This document shows, piece after piece, positions 24,989-36,572 of a stretch of DNA of 64,000 bases. A program made the position numbers and the translations under genes. Position 1 is the stretch's first letter; each line of letters begins with the position of its first letter. The notes beneath the pieces are model-generated. The model worked only from the letters and a program-made list of their open reading frames with translations. It was not told the origin of the DNA and made no database searches. The stretch comes from Physcomitrium patens (taxonomy: Eukaryota; Streptophyta; Bryopsida; Funariales; Funariaceae), in NCBI RefSeq assembly GCF_000002425.4, contig NC_037261.1, positions 2,909,426-2,973,425 of the forward strand. Reading direction: 5' to 3'.

Positions 24989-27900
24989 GTGCGGCTGGAC
25001 AATCTAATATCACGACAACAATCAGGTTCCTCCTTCTCTGTCCAACCTGCCCGTTGTTTTACAATTCCTTTGTTTTTAGGCCCTCAAAAACAAAAAACTT
25101 TAGCTTTATTGGATTCGGGGGCATCTACTTGTTTTTTAGATGAAGAGTTTGCTAAACGCCACAAGATCTGTTTAGTACAGAAGTCCAAACCTGTTCATGT
25201 AGAGGTGATAGATGGACGACCCTTATTGTCAGGCAACGTTACCCACGAATCAGAACCTATAGAAGTGGTGTTTAAGGACCATAGTAGTCACGTTATTTTT
25301 AATATTATTAGAACCCCATCAAGCCCTGTTATCCTTGGTCTTTCTTGGTTAGAAGATCATAATCCGTCCATTGATTGGAGGCTACGAAGGATAACATTTC
25401 CTGAAAAAAATAATAATAAACCTATTGGTAGAACCTACATGAAGAAATCCATGTTTATTGGAGCGAGAGCGTTCCTAAGATCGTCCAAGGAAGGTGCACC
25501 ATTTGTCATTTATGCAGCTCCAACTAGCGGCGAGAATATCTCAACATCGAATATACCAGAGCAATATAGGGATTTTGAAGACGTGTTTCAGAAGAAGAAC
25601 GCCGATATACTGCCGGAACATCGACCATATGATTGCGCCATAGACTTAGAGGAAGGAACGCAACCACCTTTTGGTCCAATATACAACCTATCGCAGACGG
25701 AGTTGGCAGAATTGCGGAAGTACATCGATGAGAATCTAGCCAAGAATTTTATTCGACATTCAAAGTCGCCAGCTGGAGCACCAATCCTATTCGTGAAGAA
25801 AAAGGATGGCTCACTGCGGATGCGCGTGGACTACCGAGGACTCAACAAGGTGACCAAGAAAAATCGCTATCCCTTACCTTTGATCTTCGGCCTCTTAGAT
25901 CAACTTGGACGTGCAAGGATTTTTACAAAGATTGATTTAAGAAGAGCCTACAACCTTGTACGAATCAAAGAAAGAGATGAATGGAAGACAGCCTTTCGTA
26001 CAAGGTATGGCCATTTTGAGTACAATGTCATGCCTTTTGGTCTTACCAATGCTCCAGCGGTCTTTCAGCATATGATGAACGACATCTTTCGGGAGTACCT
26101 CGATGACTTTGTTGTCATCTATCTGGATGATATTTTGATATTTTCCAAGAATGAAGAAGAACATGAGAAGCACGTTTGTTTGGTTCTTGAAAAACTACGC
26201 GAACGAGGACTCTACGCCAAGTTGGAGAAGTGTCAATTTCACCAGAATGAGATGGAATTTTTGGGCTTCATTGCGACTTTAGAGGGCTTGAAGATGGATC
26301 CAAAAAAGGTAGAAGCAATTATATCTTGGGAAGTTCCGAAGATGGTTAGAGATGTTCAGTGTTTTCTTGGATTTGCTAACTTCTATCGGATCTTCATCAA
26401 AAATTATTCTCAAGTTGCTGCACCACTCACGCGTCTAACAAGCAAAGACAAGCTCGAATGGGGATTACAAGCAGCAAAAGCATTTCAAGATCTCAAGACG
26501 GCATTCACTACGGCTCCAATCTTGGTACACCTTGACTTTGCAAAGGCTTTCTATTTAGAGACCGATGCTTCAGATTTTGCTTTGGGAGCTGTGCTTTCAC
26601 AGATGGGCATAGACAAGAAGCTTCACCCAGTTGCGTTCTATTCACGAAAGTTCTCTGCTGCTGAGATCAACTACGAGATCCACGACAAAGAGCTGCTTGC
26701 TATAGTGGATGCCTTCCAAGAGTGGCGTCACTTCCTCGAAGGAGCTGCACATCCAGTGACTGTTTATACGGACCACAAGAATTTGGAGTACTTCATGACA
26801 GCTCGAATTTTGAATCGTCGTCAAGCTCGATGGAATATGTCTCTATCACGATTTGACTTTATTATCACCTACCGCCCTGGAAAACAGCAAGGATTATCTG
26901 ATGCATTATCGAGGAGATTGTATCTTGCGCCAAAGGCTGGAGAAGCAGTGTTTGATCAACAATGTACAACATTGTTGAAACCAGAAAAATTCAGGATTTT
27001 TGCTACTGTTGCAACTATCGATGACGGCTTCCTCAACGAGGTACGTACTACGACCATTGAGGATTCTATAGCTCTTGACATCAAACAACGTGTCGATAAT
27101 GACAAGTTTAAGGTGGAGGGAGATCTTCTGTATTTTGAGGAGCGGTTGTATATCCCGAAAGGACCAACTCGACTCCGAGTACTTCAATCTCACCACGACT
27201 TTCCAACTGCGGGACATTTTGGATTCAACAAGACTTTGGAGCTCATTTCACGAGATTTTTGGTGGCCCCAAATGTGGAAGGATGTGAAGGAATTTGTCCT
27301 TTCTTGTGATGTTTGTTCAAGATCCAAGATCCCTCGACATCGTCCGTATGGACTTCTCCAGCCATTGCCTATTCCGCATCGACCATGGTCTTCAGTTTCT
27401 ATGGACTTCATTACGGACCTACCGCCATCGAATTCATTTGACAGCATCTTTGTTGTGGTGGATCGATTCACAAAGATGGCGCATTTTGTGCCTTGCAAGA
27501 AAACATCGTCAAGTGAAGACACCGCAAGACTCTTTCTTGATAACATATATCGTTATCATGGCCTACCAGATGATATCGTGTCGGATCGAGGTACTCAGTT
27601 TGTATCCAAGTTTTGGAGGTCCCTCTTTGAGATATTGAAGGTGGATATTAAGCTCTCTTCGGCTTTTCATCCTCAAACTGACGGTCAAACGGAGCAGGTG
27701 AATCAAGTTTTGGAGCAATATTTACGATGCAGCATCAACTATCAATAAGATGATTGGACTGCATATCTACCGCTTCCTGAGTTTGCATACAACAACACTC
27801 TTCATGCGTCAACTCAACAAATACCATTCTTCTCCAACTACGGATACCACCCCAAGCTCGATTTATTGAGTTCTTCAGCAAATAACAACCCAGCAGCGGA

Positions 27901-28459
27901 AGGATTTGTGAAGCAACTATCGGAGCTTCAAGCGACGTTGGAGCTTCAATTGCAATCTGCCCAAGAGAGTTACAAGGCATCTGCAGATAAATATCGAAAT
28001 GAGGCGCCTACTTTTAAAGTTGGAAGTAAAGTATGGCTTCTTCGACGGAATATCAAGACCAAGCGGCCATGTGACAAATTGGACTATCGGAGATTAGGGC
28101 CATTTGTTATCGGGAAGCAGATCAATCCGGTGGCATATCGTCTGGAGCTATCAGCTACTATGAAGGTACATCCAGTCTTTCACGTGTCTTTGTTGGAACC
28201 TTATCGAGAGTCAGCTTTTCCCCAAAGAGTACAAAGTCCGCCACCAAGTATCGAAATTGAAAACCATGAGGAATACGAGGTGGAAAAGGTACTAGATTCA
28301 CGGCGTAATAGGAGAAAATTGGAGTATTTAGTGCATTGGAGTGGATACGACATCAATGAACGAACATGGGAGCGTGCCGAAAATCTTGCCAATGCACCAA
28401 AAAAGGTACAAGAATTTCATCAACGATATCCTCATAAACCTAAGCCGATTCAACGATAG
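24989..28459 (+). CDS. pol region of the young chromovirus: PR-RT-RH-IN-chromodomain
   Basis: Domains in order: aspartic protease (LLDSGAST); reverse transcriptase with YLDD; RNase H (ETDASDFALG, later YTDHKNLEYF); integrase zinc finger of HHCC type (SHHDFPTAGHFG, CDVCSRSK); the integrase DDE core (MDFITDLPPS, SDRGTQF); the GPY/F module (GPFVIGKQ); and a C-terminal chromodomain (YEVEKVLDSRRN, YLVHWSGYD, TWERAENL). Chromodomains in this lineage are known to steer integration to marked heterochromatin, which fits insertion into an old repeat. Most of the length is a single open frame of about 920 codons from 24989, with about one break before the C-terminal part. Key catalytic motifs are intact. 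The first codon of the frame is not ATG, so expression from gag is expected. Confidence 0.92.
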
Positions 28460-28585
28460 CTTCTTGCTGAAGCTTGCTCATCAAGTAGCATAAAAAGGAG
28501 GGAGGACACCTCCAAAACCCATAGTTCGATAGTGTAGAACTTTGTTAGCAACTATAGTTTGCTCTCATCATTTTAGCCTTTGGAC

Positions 28586-28933
28586 ATGGATAGTCAAGAT
28601 ACTATACTTGTTATGTCATCTCAAGCGACTAGTTCACGAAGACGACCGCGAGATGAAGAACCGCCTGCACCACGACGACGTCGGAGGATACCGAGCAACA
28701 GATCGCTAGTAATTGTATTTGAGGTCGAGCCTGCCTACGACGGTCAGCCAGAAGGTGTGTTTGGAGGACAGTTTCACAATGAAGACACAGAAGTCCACGC
28801 TTGGTCAGAGGTTGAAGGTGTTGGTCACTACCGTTGGCTCCAAGGGCCGATGAATCATTTGCCTCGCGAACAACAATTGGAATTCATAGCGGATGTGATG
28901 CGACAGATTTTCATTTTCTTGCGTTGGTATTGA
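28586..28933 (+). CDS. Extra open frame between chromodomain and 3' LTR, unknown function
   Basis: An ATG-started frame of 115 codons lies downstream of pol, in the same sense and inside the element. The N-terminal part has a strongly basic, Arg-rich, nuclear-localisation-like stretch (SRRRPRDEEPPAPRRRRR). The rest is acidic and aromatic (FEVEPAYDGQPEG, HYRWLQGPMNHL) and ends in a hydrophobic helix (DVMRQIFIFLRWY). There is no signal peptide, envelope-like transmembrane layout or known domain. It occupies the position where some gypsy elements carry an extra gene. It is intact while gag and pol have breaks, which may be chance or relaxed timing. Confidence 0.5.
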   Translation: MDSQDTILVMSSQATSSRRRPRDEEPPAPRRRRRIPSNRSLVIVFEVEPAYDGQPEGVFGGQFHNEDTEVHAWSEVEGVGHYRWLQGPMNHLPREQQLEFIADVMRQIFIFLRWY

Positions 28934-28969
28934 CTGATAACAACATTGCTTCTCGGAGACCTCGAAGTT

Positions 28970-28983
28970 AGAAGAGGAGGTGA
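28970..28983 (+). other. Polypurine tract of the young chromovirus
   Basis: AGAAGAGGAGGTGA lies directly before the 3' LTR (TGTCATGG at 28984). This is the expected plus-strand priming site. Confidence 0.7.
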
Positions 28984-29405
28984 TGTCATGGACATACATT
29001 GGAAGATTCTTCGAATATTCTTCTAGAATATTCTCTAAAGATTCCTTTAGAAGGTTCTAGAAGATTCTTAGAATATTCCCTAAAGATTCTCTTAGAAGGT
29101 TCTAAAATATTCTTAGAAGGTTCTAGAATATTCTGATAGATTCTAGGAAGTTGCTCGAGAAGTTTCCTAATTAGTAGAAGTTGTTGGAGAAGCGTCCTAG
29201 TTAGCGGAAGTAGCTCGAGAAGCTTCCTATTCAGTAGTATATATAGGAGTCGAGGCTGAAGGGTTCTTCAGTCTCGACAACACATCTCTTGGAGTTCTAG
29301 CTCACCTTTCTGGTGTTGTTCTTGTACTCATCTGTTTAACCTAGTTCTGCCACTTCTTCTTGAACTTCTTGTTAGATTTCAAGTCTGTATTTTGTGTCCG
29401 TGACA
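28984..29405 (+). repeat. Young chromovirus 3' LTR (422 bp)
   Basis: The same termini as the 5' LTR, followed by the duplicated GATAT. Nearly identical to 23246-23678. Confidence 0.95.
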
Positions 29406-29410
29406 GATAT

Positions 29411-30517
29411 AGATTGGTCCAAATGGTGGTTGAGTTCTTTCATAAAGATCAATGGAACAATCATAAGGTCGATGCTTTGGAAGAATATGTACATTCTTCT
29501 TTTCAAAAATATCTTAGAAATCTTGATATTGGCTAAGAATACCATTTAACATCTTTTTGCCATTAAAAATAGATATGGCATATAAAATAAAAGATAACCT
29601 TTCTTTTACAGCATGCATAAAAGCACTTGATCCTACTAATAAGATTTTATACTAGACTTATGTATTTCTACTTGAATAATGAGATTTTAGATTAAACTAT
29701 TAGAAAGTTTAAGGTCACTGTTAGAAAGATTAAGGTTAGTCATAAAATAAGAGCTTAGTCTCTACAACTCTTTCTTGATCTCTTTTTCCAAATGTAGCCA
29801 TAAATACTTCTAAGAATGAATTCAAATCGTAAAAGAGTCGCGAATCCTTTTTTATTAAAGGTGCAAATCAAAAGAGAGCACTTTTTGATAGAAATGTACC
29901 TATAAATCCAACTTGAGTAAATCCATGTGGATATTTGAAAGGATGCAATCTTAGATAGAGCTTGATTTGTTGTAGAAATCTTCAAAATTTTGATCTTGTT
30001 CTATCAAACTTCTTAGACATATTAATCTTTGTTCTCATCATACTTGTAGAAATAAAACTTCTTAGGTTTAGTTGCGAGGTTGATCTACTTGCTTCTTTCA
30101 ACTGCACAATTTCTTGCAGTAGATACTAAACTTCTTCCTTAGGCGTAGGCATAGTACTTCCATGATTTACATTAGAAATACATGAGATTTCTACTGTTAG
30201 AGTATTGACAAGTTCATGAAGATCTGCAATAGTTGCAAATCTATTCTCACTTCCATTGATAGTAGCATCTATAATCTTTCTTTCCATAGATAATTCAAAC
30301 AAATTCAAAAAGTTAAATTAGAAGAAGGTAATCTACAACCTCTAATAAAAATTTCTACAAAAAAAGATAATCGACTTTCTTTAAAAAAAAAGATCAGTGT
30401 TAAAAAATAAGATTTTTTGTTTAAAGGTGGATTGTCTGCAACCTTCAAATTATAACAATAGAAGTTGGATAATTAACTGACTTATAAAATAAGATAAAAA
30501 TATTAAGTTAGTACTCT
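29411..30517 (-). pseudogene. Element 1 remnant, gag to start of reverse transcriptase
   Basis: The right-hand continuation of element 1 beyond the young insertion. Minus-strand reading near 29411-29470 resumes the reverse transcriptase N-terminal region (PYDCSIDLYERTQPPFG), and 30126-30308 looks like a gag N-terminus. It is shorter than the matching interval in the young element, so part has been lost. Confidence 0.6.
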
Positions 30518-31063
30518 TGTCAAACTATCAAGATTATGAATCTCAAAAAAAGAATCCTCAATATATTCTTATGATATTGAAAAGAACTAAAAAGTCACTC
30601 AAAGATGATATATTATTGAACTAGAATGGCTATTGCTAAAGACAAGAAGACTAAAAAGTCTTGAAATAAGAATAAAGACTAGAAAAGCATTGACAAGAGT
30701 GAAGAAGACTTCACTCTTACATCCATATATACTCTTAACTAGGAGCTATGTGGCAATGTCCTATTAGACCACTAAAATATGTTGACTTTATAAGACATGT
30801 ATCTTAACTTGTAAGGCAAGTTTTCTATATGTGCGTTTTATAGTTAGCTTGTTCCACAAGCTATCAATACGTGGTTAACTTGTTGACCAAGTTTCTAACC
30901 TATAAATCAACTAGAAAGACATGTAAAGTCAAAGCAACATCTATGAAGCTAGTAGAAAGCTACTTTAGAAGGTATTATGAAATTAATCTAATTTTATCTA
31001 CTTTTACTTACTTCTACCTAATTATATAAGTATTTACTAAAGTACCTATGTATATCTATGACA
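30518..31063 (-). repeat. Element 1 5' LTR
   Basis: Direct partner of 19357-19895 with the same termini (TGTCAA and ATGACA on the plus strand). It is followed outside by the duplicated AGGAG. Confidence 0.8.
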
Positions 31064-31068
31064 AGGAG

Positions 31069-32950
31069 TTTTTCACCTTGAAAAAATATCATATAATTGT
31101 ACAAAGTTTTAAATTGCCTTCTATATTTGAAACCACCAAAAATCTTTGGATATTAGCGGTAAAGTCTTATTGTATTCAAAATATCTTATAAGTAAAAAAT
31201 TATGATAGACTTGAAGAGCACATAATTGTGCTTCACCTTTTAAAATATGTAAGCATCTTTTAAAATAAAATAGATTATTCTTGAATTCAAACTTAGAAGT
31301 ATCATGAGATTTTAAAAAAAAAAAATTAATATTATAAATAAAATGATCAAAGGACATACTTGATTGAATTTACTTAAAAAAGATTGAATTAATAATCAAT
31401 GTTGATTTCATTGCTTAAAAATAATTTGGCTTTAAAAGAATTATTTGTTGTTGATCAGAATTTGCATCTTTTTTTTTTTTAGTACAAGATAAGAATTTTT
31501 AAAAAGTTATTTGACAAATCTTGTTATTTTTCTAATCAATAAATAATCTTAAAATCAAATCTTCATAAAGACATGCTGTAACAAACTTTGTAATAATTCA
31601 AAATAAGTATTGATATGAAATACTTGAGATTCTTATGATCTATATAAATAGTAATTTGATTGGAAGTACCTTCAAGATAGTGATATTATTCTTCAAATGA
31701 ATATATAATTACAAAAAGCTATTTATTGTAGATCTTATAATTAATCTTAATTATTAAAAAAAAATTGAAATAAAAAGCTACTAGGTAGAGTTTGTCATTT
31801 ATTCTTATTAGTAATAATACTACATCTAAAGCAAATTTTGATGCATTTGTTTCCATATAGAATACTTTAAAAGAATTGACACAATACAAAATTTGTATAA
31901 AAATAAAAAGTTATTTATAAAGCTTTAAATGATGTTTTAGCTTCTTTTCTTTATTAAATTTTGTCTTTACAAGTCAAATGTATAAATAGAGCTATAACTT
32001 GAAAAAAGTTCTTGATAAAGATTCAATAGTAATTATCAAATTTAAAAAATCATTGAAATTTTTTTATTGTTCTTGGAACCTTTTAATCTATGATAGTCTA
32101 CACTTTTTTAGGATCTATCATATGGTCATTATTTAAAATAATGTATCCTAAGAAGCCAACTTAAGAAGTATAAAAAGACAATTTTTTTTTTATCTTAGTA
32201 TATAGTCTTATATTTTTAAGTTTTTGTAATATGCAACAAATATGAAGTTTATAATTGCCTATGTTTTTAGAATAAATTAGCATTTTGTCTAAATAATAGA
32301 CAATAAAATCATCAAGAAACTCTCAAAAAGTATCATTCATAAGATATTAAAAAGTAGTTGGTGCATTTGTGAGTCAAAAAGCATGATATAATATTCAAAA
32401 TATCCATACTTTTTTTAAAATATAATCTTTTATTTATCCTTTTTTATATATATATATAAGTTTGTATATTCTTTATAGATCTATTTTTGTATAGATTTTT
32501 TCTTCATTGAGTTGATCAAGAAGTTCTAAAGTCAAAGTTAAAGAATATCTATTTTTGATAGTAATCTTTTTGAATCTTCAAAAGTCCATGTGCATCTGTA
32601 ATAATTTCTCTTTATTCTTCACAAATAAGATAGAAGCTCTTGATAGAGATTTAGAATGGTATAAGAAATTATTAGTTAGATTCTTATTAATATATTTCTT
32701 TAATATAACTAATTCGTTTTGTGATTATCTATAAATTGGTCTAAATAGCAGTTGAGCTTTTTTTTAACGATTAATTAAGCAATTATAAGAACAATGCTTT
32801 GAAAGAATATTTGCATTCTTCCTTACAAAGATATCTTAATAATCTTGATATAGGCTTAGAATGCTATAAGCCCAAATTTCACCATTCAATGAAATTGATG
32901 CCATACAATAAATTAAAGAAGTAGAATAGAAGAACTTCCAATTGTATAAT
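31069..32950 (-). pseudogene. Element 0 pol remnant: integrase N-terminus, RNase H, reverse transcriptase
   Basis: Minus-strand reading from 31357 down gives an integrase zinc-finger region with LISKDFWWFQ. Parallel reverse transcriptase remnants lie at 32300-32750 and match the layout of 21.5-23.2 kb. The integrase core that should follow lies beyond element 1, at 19156-19350. Heavily decayed. Confidence 0.6.
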
Positions 32951-35000
32951 TGTTAAATTAATTTAAATTTGGATATTTATAGTAAAATTAATTTTAAGCC
33001 TTCTAAGTAATGGTTACCAATATTAATAAAAAAATAAATATACTTAATAAAATTTACTATCGTCTTTGAAGCTATTTGTATAATCTCTACTTAAATTTCA
33101 ATAGTTTATTTAAGATTATTTATATGGTACTTAATTACTAATTTTATGTGATTATAAAATTATAATTGATTAGAATAAATAGATAATTAATTAATTTAAA
33201 TTTATAAATTTTTAATCTTTAAATAATTGATGGTAAAAGTAATTAATTGGATTATTATTATTAATCTATAATAAAAGTAAAAATCTTAAAGATTAAGTTA
33301 AAAACAAAATTTAAAAGTAAAAAATAGAAGATTAAAGGTTAAAAGTTAAAAATTAAAATCCAAAATTTGAAATATGAAAGTTACGAATTATTGTAAAAAT
33401 AAAATAAAAGTAGGACTAAAGAGAGATAAAAGTGAAAGTACCTTGATAACACCCAAGAATTAAGGGCAGCAAACCCTTTCTACTCCAAAATTTTCCAAAA
33501 ATCTTAATTAGCTCCAAATTGAATTTTTTTTAGTTTTTTTCAAATTTAACTTGAAGATTCTCTTGCTTCAATAAATTTAAATTCAATCTAGTACCTAAAC
33601 CATGAGAAATGCTCCTTCAAAGTTGACTGACTAAGACTGCCATGGCAAGCAACCTTCCTCTTCTTGGAAATTAACCAAAAATTTAATTCATCTTCAAATT
33701 CAGTAAAATTTATTTCATTAGAAGCTCAGCTTAAAGATGCACTTATTTATAAATTTTCACAATAATCTAATTTGGAGGCACTAAGAAATGCCTTTTCAAA
33801 GGTAGGTGATCTAAACTACCAAGGCAGCCAATCCCAACGCACTCAAAATTCCACCAAAATTTTGTCCTTATTCCAAATCAAGTAACTCTTACCTTATTGG
33901 AAAGCTAACACCAAAAGCTACAACTATAAAATATTTCACATTTAAACTCAAAAAATTGAATGATTGAGTGAGATTAAAAATTAAAAAAATTTAATCTCAC
34001 TATTAAATCTCACAAAGTTTTTAATGAGATTTAAAATAAAAAATGAAGTTAAGATTAGGGTTTAGGACCAAAATTTGGTATGGCTTTGTCCTTCATCAAA
34101 AGAGGAGAGAGAGAGGGCTTGGAGAACCAAGACACTCTTATACAATTGAGTGGTGGCTTATAGAAGGGTGGCCACATCTCTATCCTTGATCTCTAATATC
34201 CCTAATATAGATCTATGGCCTTCATTCATCCAAGAGCCAATTTCGTTACCAAGGCTGATGGCTCTTGTAAGAAGACAAGAAAGCACTTTTTGGTAAATCT
34301 AACTTCATCATTGTATTCAAAACACCTTTGTATGCTAAAATCAACTATTTACATGCTTCAATCCATGCTCAATTGCATTTTTTATGAAAGTTTTTACCTA
34401 CAAGGATCTTAGCAATTGTTGTAAAATTCCCCAAAATGAGAATTTGATTGCTCCACTTATATTTTAAAGGAGAGGGTGCCGAACTTGTTTTCTTCCCCCC
34501 ACAAGATAAATCTGGAGCCACTATTGTATTAAAAAGGCTTCCATTAATTAGAAGAACCATTATGCTGCTTGAATTTATTGAATTTAGAGGAAATCTCAAA
34601 ACTGTCATTACTAAATTTTATTAGATCTTTTAGAAAAATTTAATTTTAAGTCACACTAAATCATATGAAATGATTGTAGGTGAAATCATAGGCTTTTAGT
34701 CAACCCTTATAGTAGTGACTATCAATCTCTAAATTATTAAAACTAACTAAGTTATTATTTTAATTTTTTAACTCTTATTACTTTGGTCCTAATTAACCTA
34801 ACTCAAGGAATTAGGCTATGATTTATACCATCAAAGGTTGCAATCCTAAAAATTCTATAAAACTAAATTTTACTTATATAAATCCTAATCTAACATGCTC
34901 AATTATCATAAAATAAGAAAATAATAAAAATTTAAATTTTGGAGTATAATTGAAAGCTAAAAAATGCTACTTAAAGTCTTTCTACTATAAAAAATGGATG
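32950..35000. other. Unclassified AT-rich segment of about 2 kb inserted in element 0
   Basis: The segment interrupts the element 0 remnant between sequences that are adjacent in element 1 (compare 29540-29640). The right edge may be at ATGTGACA, near 34996. No terminal repeat or target duplication was confirmed and no frame is convincing. Imperfect repeats lie at 33.46-33.95 kb. It may be a solo LTR or a non-autonomous element. Confidence 0.35.
33465..33900. repeat. Three imperfect repeats of roughly 130-190 bp
   Basis: Each unit contains a GGCAGC or GGCAAGC-type core, then a pyrimidine stretch, then (T)CCAAAA-type runs followed by TTCAAATT or TTCCAAATC. Cores lie at about 33468, 33643 and 33821. 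Divergence is high. Confidence 0.4.
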
Positions 35001-35725
35001 TGACATTACTTGCAAAAAGTGATTTTTTTTTTGCAATATGCATAAAAATTCTTGTACCTATCAAGAAAGATTTAGTTGTATTAGACTTATGATTTTTTAC
35101 ACACATCTAGATTAAGCTATGAAAAAAATTAAGGTTACAAAAAATTCAATCTATTCAAGGATTATACTTCTTTAGTTATGATAAATCAAAAATAAGTAGA
35201 TTTGAAGAAGATTTAATAACATTAAATACTACTAAGCTATTATAATTATTTATTGCTACATCTAAAATAAAAAAAATTATAGGTAATATCTTTAGAAGAC
35301 AACAAACAACCATCTATGATTTCTATATGAATATGCTTAGTTTTCTTAACCAAAGATATTTCTTGTTTTTTAGCAAAGTCTTTGTCTATAAAACAAGACA
35401 AGGTTTTTTAATCTAATAAGGTAGAAACTTTGTAATTTTTTGGTTCTAAAATATTATCTATTGTAAAACAAGATGAGAGATTTGAAAAGAAAATAGAACT
35501 TTTACTAAGTGATGTATAAGATTCCAACCGCAAGATCCTTATTATGGCTCAACAAACTCATTTTTTGATACATTGTCTACTTTAGCAATCATCCTTCTCA
35601 TTTTTAGTTACATTATTTCTTTAGATAATGTTGAGCAATGTTCTTAGGTTCTCCATAATATAAGCACAATCCTTTTTAATAATATTGAGTCTTTTTATAC
35701 TCACTAAGAAGTTTGAAAGATATTA
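35000..35725 (-). pseudogene. Element 0 remnant: protease and gag zinc knuckle
   Basis: The minus strand near 35640-35680 reads as a decayed zinc-knuckle region (GEPKNIAQHY), and 35280-35500 resembles the protease region of the young element. It ends at the left border of element 2. Confidence 0.5.
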
Positions 35726-36486
35726 TGATTGCTCATTTTACTTATTCCAAATTAATCTAATGGAAATAAACCCGTATATGGGGATTCGAATACGAAAAAT
35801 GACTAGTTGCTTAAGAGTTCACGTTAGGGTCACACAATCAATTACCTTCTGAAGGTATCGTCTCTATTTTCAATATCTGAACACACAAGGAAACTATAAT
35901 CTCCTCCTTCACCTTATCGATCTCTTCCTTACAACAATTTAGTCATTCCAATAATTGCTATTTCCACTAATATATTCACCCTCATAATCTCCAATTATAA
36001 TACTATGCCATCACAGCTTTCAACACACAATTACCCTCATTCCAATTACTGGAATTCTTCACACAGAACTGCCATTCACATTACGATGTTTCACACAAAC
36101 ACAGACTCATTCTCTCTGTTGAACTACAATCAGATTTCAACATTTAATCTTTTTTCTTTTCAAATAATATCAATTACATTTCCATTCTATAATTCACTTC
36201 ACAATATTCAGAAACTCTCAATCCTCTTATTCAAAGAAAATAACAAACAAAAGAAAAGAGGTAGCACCAAGCTTATCCCGGCTTACAACTATTACAGCGA
36301 TGGCACTTTAATTAACTTCTTCAACTTCTATATACTTTCCATTGATTCTCTAGATTCTAACTATAATTCTATAATTAACCACTTTTAATAACTAAATCAC
36401 TTATCAGTCCTCTTGAATTTCCTATTATATGGACTATTAATATATTTTACCAATATCTTCAAAAACAAATTAATATCTATTCTACA
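35726..36486 (-). repeat. Element 2 3' LTR (761 bp)
   Basis: On the plus strand it starts TGATTGCTC and ends TTCTACA. It has the same length as its partner at 44972-45732. A plus-strand open frame inside it also exists in the partner, because the LTRs are copies. Confidence 0.85.
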
Positions 36487-36500
36487 TAGCCCCACTCTTA
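36487..36500 (-). other. Element 2 polypurine tract
   Basis: The minus strand reads TAAGAGTGGGGCTA directly before the 3' LTR start. Confidence 0.55.
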
Positions 36501-36572
36501 TCTGTGCAGCGTCCTCGCAAACACTTAATTGATACCTATCTAAAAATTATCTAACAAAACTCTACAAAAATT

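Larger units (their letters stand above)
23246..29405 (+). mobile_element. Young Tcn1-like chromodomain Ty3/gypsy retrotransposon, nearly whole
   Basis: Complete structure: 5' LTR 23246-23678, primer-binding site, gag, pol with protease, reverse transcriptase, RNase H, integrase and chromodomain, an extra 3' open frame, polypurine tract and 3' LTR 28984-29405. Termini are TG...CA and the flanks carry the 5-bp duplication GATAT (23241-23245 and 29406-29410). The LTRs differ at six aligned positions plus one 11-bp length difference, about 1.4 percent. That suggests insertion within roughly the last million years if plant neutral rates apply. The reading frames have a handful of breaks, so this copy looks recently dead or non-autonomous. 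Placement as Tcn1-like (a fungal-like chromovirus lineage known from mosses) is inferred from the chromodomain and pol order. Confidence 0.9.
19357..31063 (-). mobile_element. Element 1: old Ty3/gypsy element, LTR to LTR, nested in element 0
   Basis: Two direct LTRs (19357-19895 and 30518-31063) are flanked outside by the same five bases, AGGAG (19352-19356 and 31064-31068). Between them, minus-strand remnants of gag, reverse transcriptase, RNase H, integrase and a C-terminal GPY/chromodomain-like region are related to the young plus-strand element. The young element (23246-29405) sits within its reverse transcriptase region. The LTRs differ by very roughly 15-20 percent by eye, mostly transitions, so it is old. 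It is broken many times and cannot be autonomous. Confidence 0.8.

Noticed and set aside
25937-27546. Minus-strand frames of 60-118 codons opposite the young pol
   Set aside because: Shadows of the strong plus-strand pol coding sequence.
36005-36388. Plus-strand open frame of 127 codons, with a similar one at 45331-45633
   Set aside because: Both lie inside the two LTR copies of element 2, antisense to the element. They resemble each other because the LTRs are copies. Composition is Asn/Ser/Phe-rich with no domain.
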